Origin: Poecilobothrus nobilitatus
Lineage: Eukaryota > Arthropoda > Insecta > Diptera > Dolichopodidae
Assembly: GCA_947095535.1 (NCBI GenBank)
Contig: OX352772.1
Coordinates: 163,155,162 to 163,219,161, forward strand
Length of the DNA: 64,000 bases
Reading direction: 5' to 3'
A program made the translations under genes and the position numbers. Positions within the stretch are counted from its first letter, which is position 1. Every line of letters starts with the position of its first letter. The notes under the pieces are model-generated. The model made no database searches. It saw nothing but the letters and a program-made list of their open reading frames with translations, and was not told the DNA's origin. This document shows positions 43,240-53,288 of the stretch, piece after piece.

Positions 43240-44430
43240 CAAGTAAATGTAACAGTAAGTCGACGCAACCGACTTATTTATACCCTACACCTAAAAAATT
43301 CAAATAAAATTAAAAATCCATAAGTTATTTTAGTTAGGTATTTAAATAAGCTAAAAAAAATAAATGCTTTTACAACCTTTGTACAAAATTTCATGTTTCT
43401 ATCTTTATTAAATTCGAAGATATGGTTGTAAGGTCTTGGGAAGTGTGTGAAGGCACCCGGACCACCACCCCAATTCATCTCAAATTCTAGAGACATCATC
43501 AGAACAGGGTAGAATACTCTTATATCAAATTTGAAGTTTTTATATTTATTAATTTCGAAGATATGCTTGTTCGGTCTTGGGAGTTGTGTGGGAGATCCCC
43601 GAACAACCATTCCAATTCATCTGAAATTTTAGGCAAATCAGGGATTCAGGAAACAACACCCTGGTATCAAATTTGCAGTTTCTATCTTTATTAATTTCGA
43701 AGATATGCTTGTTCGGTCTTGGGAGTTGTGTGGGAGATCCCCGAACAACCATTCCAATTCATCTGAAATTTTAGGCAAATCAGGGATTTAGGAAACAGCA
43801 CCCTCGTATCAAATTTGAAGTTCCTATCTTTATTAATTTCGAAGATATACTTGTTCGGTTTTGGGAGTTGTATGGTAGGTACCCGAACAGCTCCTCCAAT
43901 TCATCTCAAATTTTGAACAAATAAGGGATTCAGGAAACAACACCCTGGTACTAAATTTGAAGTTTTTATCTTCATTATTTTCGAAGATATGCTTGTTCGG
44001 TTTTGAAAGTTGTATGGGAGCTACCCGAACAAGCACTCCAATTCATCTCAAATTTTAGGGATATGAGGGATTCAGGAAAACACAGCCTCGTACAAAATTT
44101 TTAGTTTCTATCTTTATTAATTTCGAAGATATGCGTATTCTGTTTTGGGAGTTGTATGGGAGGTAACCGAACGCATGGTCCGATTTCGCCCATTTACAAT
44201 CCCCGCCTTACCTTAGTCATTTAACCTACAGTATAAATTTCATCAAGATAGCATCATTATTTTTTGAGTTATCGTGCGTACGGACGGACGGACGGACATC
44301 GCTAAATCGACTCAGGCGGTAATCCTGATTCAGAATATATATACATGTCTATACCTAACTCGCTTCCTTTTGATGGTTACAAACACCATACCAAAGTTAA
44401 TATACCCTATACTTAATGTGTAGGGTATAA
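43240..44430 (+). mobile_element. K1: DINE-1/Helentron-like element with central 142-bp tandem repeats
   Basis: 1,191-bp insertion defined by the empty site in X2. TTTATACCCTACAC (43277-43290) and GTGTAGGGTATAA (44418-44430) are inverted copies. The 3' end is a hairpin of TATACCCTA/TAGGGTATA (44401-44429). Before it come (GGAC)n at 44281-44297, GGACATCGCTAAATCGACTC and TTCAGAATATATATACATG. That order of motifs is the signature of fly DINE-1 repeats as I know them. It has no coding capacity: the open frames here are the tandem repeat read through. Confidence 0.78.
43378..44235 (+). repeat. Six ~142-bp tandem units in K1
   Basis: The landmark TCGAAGATAT occurs at 43414, 43555, 43697, 43839, 43981 and 44122, spacings 141-142 bp. 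Units 2 and 3 are nearly identical (TGCTTGTTCGGTCTTGGGAG in both), while outer units are more divergent, a pattern expected from unequal exchange inside the array. Confidence 0.93.
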
Positions 44431-44462
44431 AAAGTTATTTCCTAAAAAAATATTATTTTATT

Positions 44463-44655
44463 TTATACAATTTTTTTATGCATTTCTCTGCCACATAAAT
44501 GTGGACAGGAAATTACACAGTCTTTCCTGTTCAGACATGGCTGTTAATGTCGTAAGGGGGAATAACTCTTACGGCGTGTGAGGGATTCGAACCCACACTC
44601 TCTCAGTATTTACAGCGTATTTTATACGCTCTTACCCACTCGGCCATCGTGGCCC
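44463..44655 (-). mobile_element. tRNA-derived SINE, 193 bp (X3 copy)
   Basis: Flanked by ATATTATTTTATT at 44450-44462 and 44656-44668. Same length as the X2 copy. It lies only 32 bp beyond the K1 insertion. Confidence 0.88.
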
Positions 44656-45018
44656 ATATTATTTTATTAATTATGACGTACATTTTTATTTACTAAGTGA
44701 ACTTTTTACATATAAGGTACTTTTTTTGTTGTGAATTTTTTTTAATTTGAAGTATGATTATTTAGAAATTGAATATCATTGTTTTATATACTTAATTATA
44801 TACTTTTAAATCATTTTAATAAAATATTTAAAGTTGAAAGACTCAGTCTCAGTCAAAATGTCTTTTAGGTGGACGAGTTACATAAATGAACATAATATTA
44901 GTATTGCGACAATGTTACGTAATGTTAACTTTAATGTTAATTCACATTGCATTGATATTATGTGAATGTTAATGTAAATGGTTACTCAATCACCTCTTTC
45001 ATACTCATTCATACACTT

Positions 45019-46276
45019 AAAGGTATTTAATGGTTTTAACATTTTTAATTTCATTTAAGTGAATATTTTCTAAAGTAAAATTGTTTACAATTTTTATTAA
45101 ATTTGACTCATTTACTATTGGTGTAATAGGTATATCTTTGTATTTTTTGATTTTATTAGAAAATTGATTATTTTCTATATTCAATTTACAATTACTATAT
45201 TTAATTAGATTATTTCCTTTAATAGTTATTTCTTGATCTATACAATTTTGTACAATTTTTATTTTATTTGAATTTAATATTACAATTATTTCGTCATTAA
45301 TTTGTTTTACAGATATTAATTATTTATTTTATAATTACATGTATTATTTTCTTTTAATCAATTTTTTTTACAATTATTTTTTGGATATTCTAAGTTTTTT
45401 TTCAACAAACATTTTTCATTATTATATTTAAAGATTTCTTTATCTTTTAGAATGACATTTTGTATAGGCAGATCTAATTGTTCGTGGTTCTCGTTTGGAA
45501 ATGGTATTATTAAAGCGTTAAAATAACTTTCGGTGGTAATGTTTGGAAGAAATAGAACAATTTATTGTTATATGTTATTATTTATTACAATTTATTTAAC
45601 AATTTTCTTGAACTACTTTTTATATAAGGCATGACGTGGATGGTTAGATTATAGCTTTTAATTTCGTCATCCGTAAGTATGTCGTGCGCGAGAACTAAGC
45701 GGCTTAATAGAATAATATCTTTAATTTGCAGAAGATGGTTGTTAACTGAAGTTATTTGTGTGAACAGTTGAAGTATGAAGGAAGGTTGTGATATTTTTGC
45801 TATGAAATTGTTAGTCTGGTTTTCAATTTTGTTAAGAAATTGAGAAATTTCTATTTGTTGGTTATTAACATGTTTAGCTATTGTGTGAATATTTTTGTCG
45901 AAATTTTTGTTAATAATTATCTGGTCGTTGATTGTGTTTATCATTTGTCGACTATTTAAGTTTAAGTTTTGCAATTGGTTGAAAATTTGTTCTTAGTCTT
46001 CACTGTCCATTGTGCCTGTCAAAAATTTCATTGTTGCACCTAGGGCGTTAACAAGCGTCTGTGTCTTATTTTTCCAGTAAGTTTAAGTACAAAGGAATTT
46101 AAAGTGCGTTGTAAGGTTGACAGTTCTGTCGTTAATATTTTATATTCTGTGTTTGCTGTATTTAAATTAAGCAAATTGAAATTGTTATGTAATTTTTTTA
46201 TTATTTCTTGGTACTCCATAATATTCACGATATGTAGAGTTTTCGTATAATTTTCGATAATTTTTTGTTCTTCCAA
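45019..46276 (-). pseudogene. env: Errantivirus Env relic (F2)
   Basis: The N-terminal frame (46040-46276; MEEQKIIENYTKTLHIVN) reaches a basic R-H-R-R cleavage-like site and then loses frame. The following hydrophobic fusion-peptide-like segment is in another frame. A helical region (45585-45974; INTINDQIIINKN, NNFIAKISQPSFILQLFTQI) follows. The C-terminal membrane anchor seen in F1 is absent because the element stops at 45019. It corresponds to the baculovirus-F-like Env of errantiviruses and is not functional. Confidence 0.75.
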
Positions 46277-46632
46277 TTTTATGATGGCAAACCCATTTCC
46301 ATCCTTAAGTTGGCTTAGATTGAAGGAATACTAGAGAAATGAAGAGGAAAATTAATAGTAATTCCATTTCCTAAAATAGATAAGATTGGGAAGAAATTAT
46401 TACTTAACATTTTTACCTTACTAAAATTTGAATTTTCTTTTACGTTGTTTTCTGCAATACTTTACTTTTCTATTATTGCCTGTATATACTATGTCTGTTG
46501 TCTATTTTGAAATTTTTTAGAATTTTGTATTTAGGCTTACATTTGGCAATGTCCCTATTGACAACAATATTGGTGTGTAAGTTTTCGTTTGATGTTTTAT
46601 TTCTATTTAAATACTCTGATCTTTTTCTTTTT

Positions 46633-48229
46633 AACAGCTTTTTATTAACTTGGTTGGGTAAAGGATGGAATCTTAGAAGCCATTTTAAACACACTTCCCG
46701 TTGAGCTAGAGACTTGAAATTTTCTTTATTAGATCAGATCCCGATGACAATACATGATTTTAAAATAATAATATCGAAAAACGTTAGAGAAATTAGCTTA
46801 ATTTCAAAATTAAATTTTCATACACAGATATAACAGAATTTTTAACAGAATTATTACAGAACCAAAATAAAACATTTTATCTAAATTTACTAAACTCACC
46901 AATACCAATACCAATACCAATACCAATACGTATACATAATACATAAATGTTTTTTTTTTCTATAAAAGACTATTGTTTTTTATGGAGACCATTGCATTGT
47001 ATGTGCACATATACATATGTACATACTTAAAAATATGTAATAATATGTGCTTCGAAAATATTTTTGGTTTGAAAGTGATGAATTTGAAAGATATGAATGT
47101 GTAAACAAATTAATGTGCCGCACTTGAGAACACAGTGTAAAACTTAATATACATTTACTTAAAATTTAGTTAGCAAGTGTTAAATTTAAGTTTTTTTTCA
47201 TAAAATCAATTGATTTTTAGTTATAACATTTTTATTTATAAAAGCAATGTGTATAATATTTATATAGATATGTGTTTTACCTTTCTTAATTATAATTAAA
47301 ATAGGGCTTTTCTTTCGAAACTCTTAACATATTAAAATCGCATATTATGGCCCTAACATTGATTTCTAAATTGGGAGCTGCCTTTAAATTAAGATCTATT
47401 AGGGAATGATGATCTACACCACTAATGCCTTTTTCTGAAGTATAAAAACTAAGAATATATTTCCAATTATGTAAAAACATTAAACAACAAAAAGAATATA
47501 TTAAAAATAAAAAATCCAGTCTTTTTTAAAAATAGTAAATAACAACAATATTTTTCTTTTCAATAACAATAATTATGAATTAATCATAAAATATATGTTG
47601 TGTACATACATACATATATGCATATCTACATCGTCTAGAAAAAGCAAAATAATTTTTTTTTAATTCAAAAACATTAGCATTTAGAAGTAAGCAATTTAAT
47701 ATATTCTCAATTACATACTTTTAAACTTTATTTTTTTTACTACATGTGTATGTAGGTACAAACATGTACAAAAATGGTATGCATATGGTATGAAATGGTA
47801 TATAAAAATGGTATGTACATAAAAATTATGTACTATTAAAAATCTGCTAACACAGTCACACCAAATTCCCAAATTCCCAACTATTATTATTTAGTTGATT
47901 TATCGATTTAATATTTTTTAATATGTAGGCAACAGTTATATTTATATGAATGGACGGTAAACATAAACGAACAAAAACAAAAATTCAGGCAACAAACGCA
48001 TAACTATAAACTTATATTTTAAATTTTGCCTCCAGCTTTTATATTAATTTCACAGACTTTAAAACTTATACATACTTATATTTATATATATATTTGACAT
48101 ATTAAAATAAACTTTTTCAAAGAAATCTCGATTGTAACAATATAGTTTAGAAAATTACAGAAAAATTTGCTATTAAAAATTTACTTTCTAATTTTTAGTT
48201 CAAAAAAGCAGTTTTTTTAAAAATTTTTT
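46633..48229. mobile_element. ~1.6-kb segment in F2 absent from F1, with P-element-like fragment
   Basis: F1 joins the two flanks directly at 15195-15200 inside a T-run, so either F2 gained or F1 lost this DNA. The segment does not read as errantivirus sequence: it is A/T-rich, has an (ACCAAT)n tract at about 46898-46928 and contains the P-like fragment at 47286-47480, which favours insertion. The edge near 46640-46720 reads CCCGTTGAGCTAGAGACTTG. No clear terminal inverted repeats or 8-bp duplication could be confirmed. Confidence 0.6.
47286..47480 (-). pseudogene. P-element-like transposase fragment
   Basis: 64 codons containing HNWKYILSFYTSEKGISG, LIDLNLKAAPNLEINVRAII and a final CDFNMLRVSKEKPYF. 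This matches the pattern W..P..YF.......L..LI...I..L...G..V.A.VCD....N...F..L.V....P.F of P-element/THAP9 transposases. In that family the VCDQ stretch carries a catalytic aspartate; here the residues after CD have shrunk (the Q-G-x-N part is missing). The rest of the transposase was not found. Identification is by pattern only. Confidence 0.5.
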
Positions 48230-48897
48230 TTATTTTTTCTTCATCAAATTGTTCGGCTAAATTTTCAATTTCTTCTTTCGGAATGTTTTTATTTGAAAAA
48301 TCTATTGGCTTTCGTTTAGTAGCAGAATGAATTGTTCTATTGTATGTCATTATAATTTTGAAAATTTTATCATCTAATTCATCAGTTTCGTTAGTTTTGT
48401 CAATTTCTAGATTTCTGATATATTCATTGAGTGTTCCGTATAACTTTTCAACATCAGAGTTACCGGTTTTGTTTTCAGGAGTAGTTTGATGGAACTCAAT
48501 TTGGTTTTCTAAAGGAAATTGTTCTATCGCACTATGTATTATGCCCTTTTCATTATCTGTTATTAGTTTTTTCATGTTGCCTAAATAAACTAATCTTTCT
48601 TTTAGTGCTTTTAAAATGGAAATCCACGTTCTATCATCCAATATATGAATGGTAGCATTATTGGAAAATCATAGTCAGATACATAATATTCCTACGTGGA
48701 AACCAAATGTCCATGTGGACAATATCGTTGAATTGTTTTGGAGATTGCGTAATTTCGAATGGAAGTTGTGCATGTCTCCTATCATATTTGGCTAAGGTAC
48801 AAACTTCGCAGTTATTAACAAATTTGTGTAAACATAATTGCAAATTAGGAAAATAATATATTTTCTTTAAGTTCGGTAAATATTTCGGAAATACCAC
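48195..48897 (-). pseudogene. F2 integrase
   Basis: The N-terminus (48658-48897) has CLHKFVNNCEVCTLAKYDRR and FNDIVHMDIWFP. The core (48195-48641) has WISILKALKERLVYLG, KLITDNEKGIIHSAIEQF (second catalytic Asp in ITDNE), then FHQTTPENKTGNSDVEKLYG (glutamate in DVEKLYG) and MTYNRTIHSATKRKPIDF. The D-D-E residues can all be identified, but a frameshift near 48650 separates the two parts. The frame ends in sequence bordering the 1.6-kb insertion. Confidence 0.85.
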
Positions 48898-48933
48898 GGT
48901 GGTTATTGCGAAGATATTTATTTTTTATAATCT

Positions 48934-49560
48934 CTAGCTAATCTCTCTAATCTCTTTATTCACAATTTTTGTAGTAAATTTATCATTGGTACTAGAAATT
49001 ACATAAATTTGATTTTTAAATAAATTAACAGATTTTTCTGTTATTCTAATGTGGAATGAATCGTCTTCGTTTGCGCTAAGTATTGTAGCATCAGTAGACA
49101 TGATTTTCTCATCATTGTCATTGTTCACTGTATTGTGTGTCTCCACTTCGTTTAGAAATTGTAGCATCGATGGTTCGATTGAAAATTCGTTGTTATCGTA
49201 AGTGCTGTTATTACTATAGGGGAGTCGACTTGGACTATCTTTGCTTTAATGCAATTTATTTGAAAATTATATTCATTCAATTTGATCTTCCATCTTTGCA
49301 GCTTCATGTTTGGTTCTTTAAGGTTAAAGCCACACAAGAGGTTTGTGATCACTTTGAATTGTAAAATGTCTACCGTAAAGGTAAGTATGAAAATGTTTAG
49401 TAGCCCAAACGATAGCAAGTAGCTCTTTTTCTATAGAAGAATACCTTATTTCGTGGTTGCTCAATGTTCGAGAGGCATATGCTACCAGGTGGTTATTTTG
49501 ACTTAGTACCGCGCCTACTACAAAGTTGGACGCGTTCGTTGTTAAAGTGAAATATTTGGT
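48934..49560 (-). pseudogene. F2 RNase H
   Basis: Same domain as F1 15854-16396 but split by small deletions. [18 protein letters not shown] lies at about 49400-49450, then frame loss in the [20 protein letters not shown] segment (49152-49418). The acidic linker follows at 48934-49167. The catalytic glutamate is present. Confidence 0.75.
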
Positions 49561-49713
49561 AAAATTTGGATTCCTTAAAATGGGCTAGGTTTTTAAGAGA
49601 GTTTTTAATTTTTTAAAAGCTTCGATGTATTCTTTGTCATTTTTGTTAATTTTAGATTTTTTTTTCAAGTAACGTATTAAAGGATAGGCTATTTTGAAGT
49701 AGTCTTTTACGAA

Positions 49714-50310
49714 TTATCGGTAATAACTGGTTATCCCTAGCAAAGATTTTATTTCTTTTTGCGAAGATGGAAGAGAGTTATTTTGGATGGTACTAATTTT
49801 TGATAGGTCTGGTTTTATACCCCCTTGAGTAATTACATGTCCCAAAAATTTAGTAGATAGTTGAGCAAAATTACATTTATCAATTTGCATTGTTAAATTC
49901 GTTTCACGTAGCCTCTGTAACATTTGTTTATTGAAATTATGTGTTCTTCACAGGAAGATGAGAAGACTCAGATGTTATCCAAATACAACACATATTTTGT
50001 TGATGAATTCACTTAAAACGTGATTCATCAACCTTTGAAAGGTGGACGGTGAGTTTTTCAACCCGAAGGGCATACGAGTGAACTTATAATGGCCACTTCT
50101 AGTTGAAAATGCTCTTTTGCACCGATGATCTGCGTGGACTACAATCTGATAAAATCCTTTCGCCAGATCTAGGGTGCTGAAATAACGGCAGTTTCCTAAT
50201 TTTCCAAAGATATACTTTTGCTTGCTGGAGTTGTCCATCTTTTTTGGGACAATCCAAATAGGTGCGTTGTATGGTGACATGCTATTAACGATTATTCTTT
50301 GATGTAACAT
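49714..50310 (-). pseudogene. F2 reverse transcriptase with 75-bp deletion
   Basis: MLHQRIIVNSMSPYNAPIWI is followed by a jump from SSKQK to YIFGKLGNCRYFSTLDLAKG. Compared with F1 25 codons, including the VIDYR motif, are missing in frame (junction near 50215). The later motifs FTRMPFGLKNSPSTF and FLGHVITQGGIKPDL are intact. The active-site box (about 49975-49990) reads Y-L-D-N and the frame is lost there, exactly as in F1. Confidence 0.88.
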
Positions 50311-51048
50311 TTCTTTAATCTGACGATCGACCTCGTCTCTATGGATTTTAGGATAATAACGATATCCTTTAGAATATACCGGTATGTCGTTTTTTGTTAT
50401 TATCTTATGCTTAATTTCGTTGGTGAAAGTGAGTTTTTCATTTTCTTGATGGAAAACGTCTTTAAGGTATTTAAAAGTGATTTAATTTGTGATATATTTT
50501 TATTGTTTAAGTGAGATGGAAAATTAAAATTAATTTCTTTGTTATGGTAACAGCGATTGAGTCTGTAAACATTAATAGAATCGGCCACATATTGGTTTTC
50601 ATAATATTTTTCTTCTTCATAATTTAGGAAGAATGGAATAGAATGTTAACATTTAATGTGGACAAGATGTTATTACCTATTTGTTGTATTGATGTTTGTT
50701 TCATCATTTAGATTCATTGAAATGTCCATTGGTTCTATGCTTGGTGTTCTGTTATTTCCAAAATTTCTGTTACCAGAATAATTAGGTTGTGAGACGCGAT
50801 AGTTGTTTGAATAGCGATTCGATTTATTGATTCTAGAAGAGTTTTATACTTATATCGATGAGAATTGTTTAATTGATAATTTAATTGGTTTGGGTTATTA
50901 TGGTGATATTGTTGTGATTTTGCAAAGTGAAATTATTATTATAATTTCTTGTTGGAAAATTTGAATTGTTAAAATTTGTTTTTTGTTTACTGATCTGGTT
51001 AGAATTATAATTCTTTTGAAAACAGTTATTAAAATTTTTTTGTTTATT

Positions 51049-51414
51049 TCAATTATTATTATTTTGAATACCATTGAAATGCAGATAGTTCTTTTCCGCT
51101 ATAATCTGGTAAGCATCAAATAATGTTTTTGGGTCTCTATTAATAATAATTTCTCTGACAGGTTCAGGTAAATTATCTTTAAAAGTATTTAAAGTAATTC
51201 TTTTATTTGCTTCTATTTTATCTTTACTCTCCTCGTCCTGTAGTAGTGTTACGTTGTTAATGCGTGTTAGTGTACAATTGATTTTATCATAGAAATCTTT
51301 TATTGTAGAATTACATCTAACTAATATTAAACTGTCGATAAGACGAGAAGTTGGGATTCTTTCTCCATGATTCTTTGTTAAAATTGATTTTAATCCGATC
51401 CAAGTTTCAACCAT
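51049..51414 (-). pseudogene. gag: F2 Gag fragment
   Basis: 121 codons whose translation is identical to the F1 fragment at 18056-18421, including the poly-Asn end and the stop. The linker frame MADSINVYRLNRCYHNKEIN at 50400-50588 is likewise identical to F1. Identity of non-functional frames indicates duplication after inactivation. Confidence 0.78.
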
Positions 51415-52314
51415 ACTAAAATGAAAAATTTATTTGTTGAAATAATATTTAGTTATTTATTTATTTCACATTTAAGTAGAAAAATGTATTTTTTGTTAAA
51501 ATTTAAAATAAAATTTATAATTATTTGAAATAATATTTAGTTAATAAATAATTTAACATTTAAGTAGAAAAATTTATAAAATTTAAAAAAAGCAAATTAA
51601 CTTTTATTTTTTATTTGACATTTAGAAGAAATTTATTTACTTCGTTAAAATTTAGCATGAGAAAATTAAAATTTTTTTTTTTTTTCTCTAACATTTAAGA
51701 AGAAAACTTCTTCCTTTTATTTTTGTTTAAAATTAAAATTAAAGTAACACAATTTACCAATAAAATACTTTTACTTAAGGTAGCAAAATAATTTGGTTTA
51801 ACTTACTGCGTGTTGATGTTCTTTTTTAAAGTTGGCGAAACTTATTAAAGTTAATGTAGGAAAAATCCAGGAGCTGAGAACTGCGTGTTGAAATTGGACA
51901 GAATATTCGTGAATTAAAACTATGGTAACTTGTTGTTTTTGATACTGCTCTACCTGTTGTTGTATGATTTTCCAAAAACGTTTTTCTAAATCCCACCTTG
52001 AAATTATGCATTTTTGATATGTAATCCGTTTTAATTATTTGTAATTTTATTTTAGAATTAATTCAATTGATGTTTCATTAGATTAGGTATTTATTATTTA
52101 TTGAACACTTTTGTAATAAATTTTTTTTTGAATTATTAAATTAAATTATTTATTTTGTAAATTTGATTATTTATTGTTTGTTTGAAGTTCTTATAATTTT
52201 TATTTTAAAATTATTAAATTAAATTATTTATTTTAAGTTTAATTATTTACTTATAATTTAGTTGCAACTTTGCCTGTAGTATTTAAAAATAGACAATAAT
52301 TTGCTATTGGGCAG

Positions 52315-52435
52315 ATCCTACCAACTGCGCCAGTTTGATAAAATAAAACTCCGTGTTTATTTCTGTTATAGTTGAGTTGTTCTTAGAAACTGATTTTATT
52401 ATAACTTATTTCTAATTAAAAACAATTTTAAAAAA
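52315..52435 (-). repeat. F2 primer-binding site and remaining 5' LTR
   Basis: Primer site at 52315-52332 (TGGCGCAGTTGGTAGGAT, minus strand), then about 100 bp of the LTR up to an A-run where G3 begins (TCAGCTGTC). The remaining ~220 bp of LTR are missing. Confidence 0.8.
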
Positions 52436-53288
52436 TCAGCTGTCTCCACCACAGGACTGACCGCCACTACACAAAAAGTACAATGCCAAAATTTATATGA
52501 TTTTTTACATAATAATTTATATCAAAGCAAAATAACTTCTAATAATTTAATAACATTTTGTTTTATTCAATCAAAATAATTATAAGCAATGAAATCGTAA
52601 AAATATATGTACATTCATTCATACAGCCATTTATTATTATTATTATTGTAATGTAGATACATGATTTTTTTTTCATTCAAAAAATAATATTAGAAGTAAA
52701 AAATAATAAAAACTGTAAACAAATGCAAAACAAACATAAGTTTATTATTAAATCTGCTAACAAAAATTTTACCGTTTTAATTTTATGTTATCAACAAAAT
52801 AATAAATAATATACATTGGCATAGATATAAGTACATACATATGTATGTATATAAATTTTTAGATATAAAAAAAAAAACAAAAACAAAATTGTTCATATAA
52901 ATTCATATTGAGTGTTATGTATGAAATTTGGACTTAGAAAAAAAATTAAATAAAAGTTAAAGTTAGTCGGATCAAAAAGTGTTCTATGGCAAACTTATTC
53001 CTCTTTACTTGTGTAACAACTTTTTCTTAATAATTTTTCTCACCAAATTTTTCTGTTACGAAATATTCGAAAAAACTTAAAAACTACACTAGTAAACTAC
53101 CACTTGCGGTTGTCCGATTTGCTCCAAAAGCTTATCAATCCGAGATATTTACGTCAAAACCTTAAATATGAAATTTCAAAAAATTCCGCTCAGTCGTTTA
53201 AGCTGTACACGTGCCCACAGACACACACACGCACCCACACACACACACACAGACGGACATCATGCTGAACATTTTTTTACAGCCTTCT
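52436..53288 (+). mobile_element. G3: repeat G copy, 3'-truncated
   Basis: Begins TCAGCTGTCTCCACCACAGG after AAAAAA and matches G1/G2, including the uninterrupted site where H2 sits in G2 (52920-52960). It stops at TTTACAGCCTTCT, just short of the palindromic end, where E-type sequence begins. Confidence 0.8.

Larger units (their letters stand above)
40355..45018. repeat. Repeat X, copy 3, interrupted by K1
   Basis: Matches 1-3430 in order and orientation with scattered substitutions and small indels (for example an extra ~40 bp near 40497-40530). K1 is inserted at 43240-44430. The copy ends at 45018 and is directly followed by env sequence of element F2, without the ~9.5 kb that separates X1 from the matching point in F1. 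Confidence 0.88.
45019..52435 (-). mobile_element. Errantivirus-like element F2
   Basis: Minus-strand copy of F lacking its 3' LTR and env C-terminus (cut at 45019 by X3) and most of its 5' LTR (cut at 52435 by G3). Gag is identical to F1. The active-site region of RT has the same lesion as F1. Private changes are a 75-bp in-frame loss in RT, small frameshifts in RNase H, and a 1.6-kb insertion near the end of integrase. Confidence 0.88.

Noticed and set aside
43278..44036. Repeated small proteins of ~67 aa with PNKHIFE motif
   Set aside because: They are the 142-bp tandem unit of K1 read through in successive copies. 142 is not a multiple of three, so the frame changes at each unit.
46898..46928. 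(ACCAAT)n as a telomere-like repeat
   Set aside because: Only about five units and not a known insect telomere motif; it is a simple microsatellite.
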